Shown here: positions 23,301 to 30,844 of the stretch, one piece after another
Layout of the letters: each line of letters begins with the position of its first letter
Position numbering within the stretch: position 1 is the stretch's first letter
Made by a program: the position numbers and the translations under genes
Source: Grammothele lineata
Lineage: Eukaryota; Basidiomycota; Agaricomycetes; Polyporales; Polyporaceae
Assembly (NCBI GenBank): GCA_002150815.3
Contig: NDFF03000120.1
Coordinates: 221,070-285,069 of the forward strand
Direction: 5' to 3'
DNA: 64,000 bases
Notes under the pieces: model-generated
What the model saw: the letters and a program-made list of their open reading frames with translations, nothing else
What the model was told of the DNA's origin: nothing
Databases searched by the model: none

Positions 23301-24108
23301 GCTCACCCGACTCACTGGCATCAAGTCATCCATGAGCACAGCGTATCACCCACAGACCGACGGCGGAACTGAGCGCATGAACCAGGAGATTGAGGCATAC
23401 CTCCGAGCGTTCTGTGCAAACCACCCGGAAACATGGTCGGACTTCTTGCCAGATCTGGAGTTCATGCACAACCAGAGGCTCGCACAGAACCGCAACGCCT
23501 CGCCTTTCTTCCTCATGATGGGCTACAACCCAAGGGCAATCCCATCAGTCACCCCCAAGACAGTCGTACCAGCGGTCGAAGAACGTCTCGACAACCTGGA
23601 GAAAGTCAGACAGGAAGCGATGGCAGCGCACGAGCTCGCACGACAACACATGGCGCAACGGATTACTCGGGGATTCAAACCCTTCGAAAAGGGTCAGAAG
23701 GTCTGGCTAGAAGCGAAGCACCTCCGCTTTCTCAAGGATAACAAAAAGCTGGCCATGAAAAGACAAGGCCCTCTCACGATCGTGGAAGTACTTGGACCGC
23801 TTACGTACAAGCTGGACCTTCCTGTCCAATGGAAAATCCACCCCGTATTCCACGCCGGCCTTCTCACCCCGTACAAGGAGAACGACACGCACGGCCCGAA
23901 CTATCTCCTCCCACCACCTGACCTAGTCGAAGGAGAAGAAGAATGGGAAGTGGAAGCGATCGTCAGACATCGGAAACGATACGGGAAGATGCAATTCTTC
24001 GTCAAATGGAGAGACTACCCGACGAGCGAAAACTCCTGGGAACCAGAAACAAATTTGGAACATTCACAGGAAGTCCTGAAAGCTTATAAGCGCACCCATC
24101 GCCTCTGA
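20326..24108 (+). CDS. Pol polyprotein: protease, RT, RNase H, integrase, chromodomain
   Basis: About 1260 codons in the -1 frame relative to gag. In order: aspartic protease (IDSGAGGMF near 20458), reverse transcriptase (YMDDMLLF at 21781), RNase H (IESDASKFATGA near 22220, then EIYDRELLGIV), integrase with an HHCC zinc finger (H..H near 22865-22890, CATCQ near 22980) and D,D,E core (VDFITDL near 23080, SDRGPQF near 23260, GGTERMN near 23365). The C-terminal chromodomain (EWEVEAIVRHR, FFVKWRDYP, SWEPETNL) defines a chromovirus and would target histone-marked chromatin. No stop or frameshift is visible, so it looks intact. Expression probably depends on the frameshift at 20320. Confidence 0.93.
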   Translation: MKRPSESTLAWPRITVSPVILANVSNRSMRIPVTIDRTVETPALIDSGAGGMFIDEQFARNNNIALTPLINHIPVYNVDGTQNKQGMITHYAWRELSVAGITRRTRLLATSLGKEAIILGLPWLRRTNAKINWQTGKVEFEGSSEAESPKPRPRATVEDEPEPIDQTISHLDPSLDHCLEEVNACAAQLAEPDTNEHHCPPPFEEPIDLDPDDLLIAYVRGEPVIGIFSNKEEPLTEEHLDEGEGSPHIRHVTHWKHSAAFSYAQGRWIRAKVNPAMEMAQRQHAQESPKTTEELIPSEYQDYKDVFEKKASERFPISRDYDHTINLKPDFVPRNCKVYSLSPKETELMNEFIDENLRKGYIRPSQSPMASPFFFTGKKDGSLRPCQDYRYLNEGTIKNSYPIPLVQNLMDKLKGTTVFSKLDLRSGYNNVQMKDGDQWKAAFKCERGLFEPTVMFFGLCNSPATFQALMDDLFSDMIEEGWLVIYMDDMLLFSKDRKTHKERMQRVLQRLRENDLYLKPEKCLFDVEEVEFLGLIVKPDTLAMDPVKLKGIEDWPEPSSVKGVRSFLGFANFYRRFIPNYSELTRPLHKLTKKDKQWEWTSVERDTFNKLKARFISSPVLLMPDKNKPFSIESDASKFATGAILRQADSNGDMHPCVYLSKSFNSAERNYEIYDRELLGIVRALTEWRHYLEGSPYPVEVLSDHKNLTYFRTAQKLNRRQARWSLFLTQFELQLKHVPGTRMVQSDTLSRLQHLNLEDNDNEAVVLLPDKLFVAAMDVPLAERIKDIHMQDQVVLDALAAAKDSTPLPMKSTLADWKFKDGLVFFRDRCYVPPDQDLKREIVRRYHDLRPMGHPGQFGTLELLKRDYWWPGMAVFVRNYVAGCATCQQTKINTHPTVPPLMPIPAKSNAYPFKTTSVDFITDLPPSNGFDALMVMADHDATKGVILAPCTKTIDVLGTTHLIHQNLYKRFGLPTRIISDRGPQFSAKVFQELTRLTGIKSSMSTAYHPQTDGGTERMNQEIEAYLRAFCANHPETWSDFLPDLEFMHNQRLAQNRNASPFFLMMGYNPRAIPSVTPKTVVPAVEERLDNLEKVRQEAMAAHELARQHMAQRITRGFKPFEKGQKVWLEAKHLRFLKDNKKLAMKRQGPLTIVEVLGPLTYKLDLPVQWKIHPVFHAGLLTPYKENDTHGPNYLLPPPDLVEGEEEWEVEAIVRHRKRYGKMQFFVKWRDYPTSENSWEPETNLEHSQEVLKAYKRTHRL

Positions 24109-24121
24109 AATCCACAACCAG

Positions 24122-24186
24122 CGCACTCGCACTCGCACTTGCACTTGCACTCGCACTCACACTCGCACTCGCACCCGCACCCTCTC
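24122..24186 (+). repeat. (TCGCAC)n microsatellite
   Basis: About ten hexamer units of TCGCAC and variants (TTGCAC, TCACAC, CCGCAC) between the pol stop and the ATG of ORF3. It could affect translation of ORF3 from the genomic RNA. Confidence 0.8.
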
Positions 24187-24988
24187 CATCGACATGTCTG
24201 GACACTTCCCCATCCGCACCCGCCAGCAGACCCGTACTGTCGTCATCAACCTCGTCCAGCTCCCTCGCCGCCACTTCGAAATCTTCCGCGACAGACTCAT
24301 CGGCGAAGAGCACTACCTCGGCGACGTCCTCGACGTGGCCCGGGACGCGAACATGGCCGTCCACTACTCCCGCGAGTCCTTAGGGGCTGTCCGCTCCGCG
24401 ATGAACGCCCTCCGCACCGCCGAACAGAATCTAGTCCACCAGCAGGATCGTCTCACCTACTCCCTCGAAACCATCGTCGACCACACCCACGGCCACGTCC
24501 CTCACCTCCATGCCGGCACCTACCACAACCTCCTCGACCCACAGCAGCTCGCAGCAGCCAGAGCGGCCATCCCCGCCAACGACGTCAACGTCCATCCTCC
24601 CCCGGTCCCTGCTCCTCCAGTTCCCCCTCAGGTCCCGCACCTCTCGAACCCTCCTCCGCGCATCGCCCAGATGGCTCGCCGTGGCCGCCACTTCGCCAGT
24701 AGAAGGAGCAACACCAGCAGCTCCTCCTCTCGCCAATCCCGACAGAGCCAACGCTCTGCCCGCATCGCGTACCCGTCCACCAGCCAGGCGCCCCCTCCCG
24801 TTGCGAGCACCAGTCAGGTGTCTCCTCCCGTCACCAGTCGCAGCTCGAGCCCCGGCTACGTGGGCCCCTACGAAGACTTCCTGGAGATGCAGAAGGACAA
24901 GTACGGTGTGGACTCGGACGGCGAGATTCGCGTCGTCGACCGATGGGACGGCAAGGAGGTGGAAGACCCAGCAGCTGTGGTAGGACTA

Positions 24989-25518
24989 ATGTGTTACATA
25001 CCGGACCTTGGCCAGAGGGCTTTTGCATTACTTGCTGGCCCCTTCGTAATGCATTACAACCCCCCCGGAAACAGTCTGAGCACCTCCGGAAAGCTGACCA
25101 ATCCTTCCATACAGGGCAGGGAGCCCCGGAGGGAGCCCGGGGGGTCACCTGACTTGCCTCCCGGGGCAGCAGGTGCACCCGGGTGGCTGATCTGGCTGCC
25201 CCGGGCTCAGATCTCCCCAGATCTGGGGAAACCTGGGGAGATCTAGCCTCTCCCCCGGGATTTCCGGACCTGGCAGCCCTTCCCGGCGCTTTTAGGGGGT
25301 TGCCCGAGGTCCCCGGGCGACGTCCCATGGGCGCTTATTCTCCCGCGCCCCTGCCGCGGGCACACTGGCTGGATTTGGCAGGTGCAGGTGGGGGCAGCAG
25401 GCAGGGGTGGGTGCCCCCCACTGCAGCTTCCTCAAATCTCAACCGATTTTCATGAAACAACTTGTGTCATGTGCGCATTTCAAGGGCGTTTCTAACGCAC
25501 CTAGGACGTCAAAATTCG
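24989..25518 (+). repeat. Left 530-bp terminal inverted repeat
   Basis: Inverted copy of 29092-29622, ending in AAACGCACCTAGACGGTCAA-like sequence at the inner border. A 90-codon open frame (MADLAAPGSDLPRSGETWGD) occurs in both arms and is probably incidental to the GC-rich sequence. Confidence 0.8.
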
Positions 25519-26234
25519 GTTCAGAATTGACAGAGATATGGGGGACGCACTATTAGCACCAGTTCCCCACTGATGGGAGCGTATCTCTGTCAGTTCTTGA
25601 GTCCCCTCAGAACGGTTTGATATCCCTGAAAGCTATGAAAAGTGCGGTTCCAACGAGCTCAAGAACATAATGATCCGTCCACTGGTCACGAAGATGTGAT
25701 ACATTCTTCTGATTTGGGATGGGTAGAAACTGTACAGGCCATATCTTCCCCAAATCTCAATGAAATTTCAAGCGGCTTGCTCTCCCAGATACCAGACAGT
25801 TGTGATTACCATGGCATAGATTTTCACTAGATTTCAATGGTTGGTTCCAGTTCCCCAATCTTCTCACCCTGTGTATTCGTATTCAACACACTCTGAGTTA
25901 CAGCACCTTCCCTATCCATCAAAACACCGTACAAATCGATACACATTATTCAATGAGATCCTCCATGCTCCTCACAAAGTTTTAAGTACATCCATCCACT
26001 GTGTGCAAAGCTATTGTGTGCTGATCTCAGACGTCCAAATAAGCGCCCGTGGGAAAGTGCGCCACACTCACCATATTGTGGGGTAGTACTTCAGCATCTT
26101 GCATTCCTGTTCTAGAAGAGATATGTGAGTGGATTAGCAGCTAGAAATTCGATATAATGGTGAAGAAACCATGTAATTTGGGCAAGTACTGCCCTACCTA
26201 TGTGAGATGGAAGCTTAGGAGGATTCCTACACAT

Positions 26235-27967
26235 CAGTAAACCCGGAAATGTCTTAACGGGTCTTAACAGGTCTTAACGGCAGTTTATGGCGCTTATGAC
26301 GGTTATGATGGCATTAAGACGCGCTATGACTGGTCAGTTAAGACCGTCGATCATTCCGTTAAGACAAGCTACTACTAGCTAGCGAGCCGCTGGGATCCTC
26401 TCATTAAGACAGTAAGACCGCCCGGCGCCAGCGGACCAGCTTTGGCTGTCGCACGGAGCGATGGAGGGGGTACACATTGGCCGCAATGGCGATACTACAC
26501 TACTACAGATGTACTACGTGCTCGGAGCGAGGCCGCTTGGAGAGAGTAGAAGCTCTCCGTGGCTACTAGCAATTCCATTCCCGTCGGTTCACGCGGGATT
26601 GAGGTGCGGGGGTGTTCGACGACCTCCCGCTGTGCCCGTTCTCGCACGCGCCGAGCTGAAAGCGCGGGTGTGGCTGGGACAGCCCCTCGCTGTCGGGCGC
26701 GACGTCCCCTGCCGCTGCCACTGCCGGCGGGTCCCACACGCCCGAAGACTGCAAATTCGTGCTGAGCAGTGCGCGCGCGTCGCGCGACGGATCCACGTTG
26801 CTCGCCATCCCCATGGGATGCAGCGTAGATGTGACAACGGATGGGCCTTCGCTGGACATAGTCCAAATCGTGGGGTGTGCTCTCAGGTACTGCACCATCA
26901 GATGCGCACTAGGCTTCGAGAGCGACCACTGCGGCAGGGAGGACGTTCGTATGAATGACATACCTATTACTGAACTAAGGGTGCGGGAGTTCGGCTGCTC
27001 GAGGCTTCGATGAATTCGTTCTTGCGCGCGCAACTCGTGAGGAGATAGTGGAGACGAGTGCTTGTGTGCACATGCATGAGGTGTTGTTGCTTTCCGTGGA
27101 TGTTAGCGCAGGAAGGGTGAGAAGCCTAACGACGGGGCATGCTTGCAGCGTGGCGGGGGAGACGTGGAGATTCGCGCTGGGGTTAGGATGTGGAAAACAG
27201 CATCGAAATCATTGCGTACTGTTACTTTCAGCATCTTCCTAAACATCCCCTGCGTTGTCCGGGTAGGTTGAGGCCAGCTCGGAGGGAACGTAGGGAAGAT
27301 CATGCTTAGTACGAGCAAAGCGTGTGTGATATGCGGCCTACTACGTACCTGCATGATAGCATGTCCCCAATTCCATGTCCTTACGCCTGACTTCTCCAAA
27401 GCTCGTGTTGAACAACGTGGCCTCAAGCGCCACGCTATCGCATAACGACGTCAGCTTGAAGGAGCACCGATGAAAGTATGTAGTGTCAGACAATTATCTG
27501 ACGGGCCGTCACAGCGAATGACATCGGTACTCACTTATGGTTGCTCCTAATCGGAAGTCCGGAAGATACCAGATGGGAGGAGGACTCGGGGGTGGTACCA
27601 GCTGAGGTGCAGCGAAAGGAGGTGGTCGAGAAGTTTCGGAGAAGAAAATTGCGAAGTCTGAAGCGCCCAAACCCGCGGGCCAAATGCCTCGGATGACGCG
27701 TCGAAGTTCGGCGCTTCTGCAGTCGCCTCTGGCCGCTGAGCGCTGCTGCCAGCCCCTGCACACAATCTCGCTCACTCGCCCCTCCTCGCAAGTGATATTC
27801 GTCAATGTTTCTGGTGGTTTTCAGATACCCTGTACACAAAGCAAAATGTGCAGCGCGCCGTCTTAAGAACAGCACCCTTCTTATCACCATAGGGGTCTTA
27901 TCGTCTTAGCGGAATTTCGTAGGCTGTTAAGATAAGTTATGGCGCTAAGACATTTCCGGGTTTACTG
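26235..27967. mobile_element. 1.7-kb inverted-repeat element carrying GC-rich gene-like DNA
   Basis: Ends CAGTAAACCCGGAAATGTCT and its inverted copy AGACATTTCCGGGTTTACTG. Both sides are bordered by AT, so the match extends to ATCAG...CTGAT. Next to the left end GTCTTAAC is repeated three times, as in subterminal transposase sites. The interior is much more GC-rich than its surroundings and has no transposase. Superfamily not resolved; a CACTA-like affiliation is only a guess. Confidence 0.6.
26566..27890 (-). pseudogene. Captured host-gene fragments (unrecognised)
   Basis: On the minus strand several open stretches look like exons separated by GT...AG borders. Examples are 27805-27509 (SETSRPPPFAAPQL, WYLPDFRLGATIS), a stretch ending at a GTACGT donor near 27350 (FNTSFGEVRRKDMELGTCYH), and 27033-26566 (Ser/Pro-rich). 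High GC and codon use unlike the enclosing element suggest host DNA picked up by the transposon, as in Pack-type elements. I cannot name the donor gene or assemble a full reading frame. Confidence 0.3.
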
Positions 27968-29091
27968 ATGCAGAGGTGCTGTGCAATGCCTCATTCCGTA
28001 CAACATTGCTGCATGCCAGCCTCCCCAACACCAAATCACCTATATCTCAGGCATTTCTGAACCAAATTTCATGATCTCTTCACTGCTGAGTCGCATTTTT
28101 CATGCTATACAAGGCCATATACTTTGTTTGAATGATTTCACTACAGGTTCCATGCGGGACTACGTGGAAGGTGTATCTGACTAAAGTAAGACGCGTCTTA
28201 CTGATGCCTGCCAAACCTTAAGGCGCGTCTTACTCCGGGCGGCTCGGAGATGCCCCGGGTGCCTCAGCCACCAGCCCTTGGGCCCTTTCCACTGGTTACT
28301 CACCTATTCCTGGCCCATATATTGGCTAGATCACTGCTGTACTGAGCATTATGTAGCTAATGTCAATAAGGAATCATAGTGGTCGCATTTCTGTGGTACT
28401 GATGGGTGTGCAGTGTATGATGCAGCCATCCAATCTCTACGAAAATTTGTACACACATGCACAATGCTTCAGGCTACTAGGGAAACAAAACCGTTTGAAA
28501 AACGGTTAAGAACTGCCCAAGATATGAGGGACACAATGCAGGAATGGCCTACAGTAAGAGAGGAACCCATAACTTTGTGAGAAATGTATCTATCGCCTTG
28601 CTCTTGGGCTTGTTATGACGGCAATTGTAGCTGCTATATGGGTGTATAAGGCGTTTGAAGAGAATGCCAGGATCTCTGAAGTGGTGAGTCTATCAGTATG
28701 CCAGCAGAGGAACTACATTCCTCTTTGTAAGTTGATAAGGATACCTGATAACTTGGACGTCTGTAGTAATACTGATAGTACATAAAATTAGGAACAGAAC
28801 GCAAGTTGTCGCATGTGAATTGGTGAAGATTTGAGGGAGATAAAGGAGGAACAGTGTTTCCCTAGTCTGGGCAAGGAGAAGATCACATATCTTTATGACC
28901 AGTGGGCGTATCATTATGTCTGGGTTGGGGCTCTGTTGGAACCGGCTACTTCAGAAGATTTCAGGATATAAACGAGTGAGAGAGGGGACTACTAGAAGTG
29001 ACATACATGCACAGCGTCCGCTACGATGGGCCAGTGGAATGTCGTGAAGCTGGTTGCTAATAGGCGTCGCCATCTCTGCTCATTCCGACTG

Positions 29092-29622
29092 CGGAATTTT
29101 GACCGTCTAGGTGCGTTAGAAACGCCCTTGAAATGCGCACATGACACAAGTTGTTTCATGAAAATCGGTTGAGATTTGAGGAAGCTGCAGTGGGGGGCAC
29201 CCCCCCCTGCCTGCTGCCCCCACCTGCACCTGCCAAATCCAGCCAGTGTGCCCGCGGCAGGGGCGCGGGAGAATAAGCGCCCATGGGACGTCGCCCGGGG
29301 ACCTCGGGCAACCCCCTAAAAGCGCCGGGAAGGGCTGCCAGGTCCGGAAATCCCGGGGGAGAGGCTAGATCTCCCCAGGTTTCCCCAGATCTGGGGAGAT
29401 CTGAGCCCGGGGCAGCCAGATCAGCCACCTGGGTGCACCTGCTGCCCCGGGAGGCAAGTCAGGTGACCCCCCGGGCTCCCTCCGGGGCTCCCTGCCCTGT
29501 ATGGAAGGATTGGTCAGCTTTCCGGAGGTGCTCAGACTGTTTCCGGGGGGGTTGTAATGCATTACGAAGGGGCCAGTAAGTAATGCAAAAGCCCTCTGGC
29601 CAAGGTCTGGTATGTAACACAT
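29092..29622 (-). repeat. Right 530-bp terminal inverted repeat
   Basis: Inverted copy of 24989-25518; see that entry. Differences by eye are only a few bases. Confidence 0.8.
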
Positions 29623-29727
29623 TACAACTACCTCAGTTGGTGGAAGACCCCATGGCAGGCGAAGGCTCGCCCGACGATACCGAGGTCTGAGACGCTACAG
29701 GGTAGCGTCGGGATAGAACGAGGGTAA

Positions 29728-30146
29728 TGTTACAACATTCCTACCCGGTATTTTCTTTTTCCTTTCTTGTTCCTCAATGAGCGCAACCTCTGTACCATTC
29801 GGTCCCGCGGCGATTCAACATCGCTATTGTATGTACGACTCATCGTGACTCACTTGGAGTCATCGTCTCGCGCCCTTGTCTCTATTGTCTCGGACTCTCT
29901 CGCCATCGTCCATAGTCATTGTTCCCATGTACTTATATAGTTTGGGTCTCCCTGAGGATGCTCCTCAGTTTGACCTCCTTTTCCAATTGAGGCCTCTCTC
30001 CCCACAGAATCCCCGTGTGTCGCTCGCCCTCTACCACAAGTGCTTGACTTCGCCTCTTCGGCGTACATCTACCCAGATCCCTCGACCCTCGATCACGTGC
30101 GCTCGACGTACGTCCCATAGGCGCCCGCGCTGGCCTCGGCGTAACA
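29728..30146 (+). repeat. 3' LTR of the gypsy element (419 bp)
   Basis: TGTTACAAC to GGCGTAACA, preceded by a purine-rich tract (GGGATAGAACGAGGG) that fits plus-strand priming and followed by the target duplication CATTA. It carries the same TATATAG and CCTCAGTTTGACCTCC boxes as the 5' LTR. Confidence 0.88.
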
Positions 30147-30151
30147 CATTA

Positions 30152-30705
30152 TTATTTATCTAGAATCATTAGGAAACCTCAACAAGCAGGGCTTTACTCT
30201 ATATTATGTATTTGGCTGCTTATGAGCTTCCTTAAGTGCCCTTGCCCTACATCATTACTTACTGCACTGGCCTGCCCCTCCACTGCTATCTCTTGCATAC
30301 AGATTCAGCCTATCGCATTTGCTTTATGTGTAGTTTGCTGCTAATAAATGTTCAACATGTAGTACACCATTGCATAGTGCATATTAGATGGCAGCTACTT
30401 TGTAGAGCACATAGCATACTCACCTCTGCATGGAGCAGTGAATTACTCATACTTTAACCTCTCAATTGATTGCATAGTGCCTTAGCTTCTATACAATATC
30501 AACTGCTTCACTAACAGATGTGTTCAACATGTTGCCTTCATTGCGTATTATATAGACTTTATAAGGCATTGCAATGTACACCGTTGCATTCTCCTCATCT
30601 GTAGCTTTCTAGTAATATATAATATGTCCCACTTTGATCGAGTTGTTGCAGAGATACAGCCTGATTAATTTGGGCATCTGAGTCTAGCTGAGTTTGAAAA
30701 AAAAA
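30152..30705 (-). mobile_element. Helitron-like copy C, remainder
   Basis: Continues the copy begun at 17754-18011 after the CATTA duplication. It matches copy A from TTATCTAGAATCATTAGG through AAGCAGGGCTTTACT and TTAGCTGAGTTTGAAAAAAA, then is cut at 30705 by the 3' end of a related element. About 1.3 kb of the copy-A equivalent is missing beyond this point. Confidence 0.65.
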
Positions 30706-30844
30706 CTTGGGGGGAGTGGGCCATTACTGGCAGGTACGATTAATGAGGAACTGAGAAATTTATGATTATATGTTTATTTTATTACACTATTGATTCTTCA
30801 TTACATTTTGTACATTCAATCAATGATAGAACAACTTCTATTCT

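Larger units (their letters stand above)
24989..29622. mobile_element. 4.6-kb element with 530-bp terminal inverted repeats
   Basis: Ends ATGTGTTACATACC / GGTATGTAACACAT are flanked by TA on both sides (24987-24988, 29623-29624). Taking the element out with one TA restores ORF3, which supports this border. The inverted arms (24989 to about 25518; about 29092 to 29622) are almost identical and very GC-rich, with palindromes such as GGGGAGATCT and GTAATGCATTAC. No transposase is seen inside, so it is non-autonomous. The near-identity of the arms suggests a recent insertion. Confidence 0.75.
24194..29690 (+). pseudogene. Retroelement ORF3, split by a 4.6-kb insertion
   Basis: The first part, 24194-24988, is 265 codons. 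It has a helical N-terminus (RRHFEIFRDRLIGEEHYLGD, SMNALRTAEQ), then Pro-rich and Ser/Arg-rich linkers and an acidic end. Removing 24989-29622 plus one TA copy joins it in frame to 29625-29690 (...QLVEDPMAGEGSPDDTEV, stop TGA), giving 286 residues. Third ORFs downstream of pol occur in mushroom gypsy elements as far as I recall; I see no signal peptide or membrane segment, so it is not envelope-like. Function unknown. In the disrupted state the frame runs 86 codons into the inserted repeat. Confidence 0.6.
18012..30146 (+). mobile_element. Ty3/gypsy chromovirus with nested insertions
   Basis: Flanked by the 5-bp target duplication CATTA (18007-18011 and 30147-30151). Order: partial LTR 18012-18223, full LTR 18224-18633, primer site, gag, pol with a chromodomain, ORF3 (interrupted), 3' LTR 29728-30146. 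LTRs begin TGTTACAAC and end GTAACA. Without the 4.6-kb insertion at 24989-29622 the element is about 7.5 kb. Gag and pol are both open, so it could be active or recently active. A GC-rich coding style contrasts with the AT-rich element it entered. Confidence 0.9.

Noticed and set aside
24139..24702. His/Pro-rich ORF overlapping gypsy ORF3
   Set aside because: It is a shadow frame of the TCGCAC microsatellite and ORF3.
24194..25246. Full 350-residue ORF as the true third gypsy ORF
   Set aside because: The last 86 codons come from the inserted terminal repeat; the original end lies at 29625-29690.
26461..26958. 165-residue plus-strand ORF in the inner TIR element
   Set aside because: Arg/Cys-rich composition of a GC-rich shadow; the minus strand gives more protein-like stretches with splice borders.
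25183..29428. A conserved 90-residue protein encoded in both arms of the TIR element
   Set aside because: It repeats only because the arms are inverted copies; no start context, no partner exons and a repeat-like composition.
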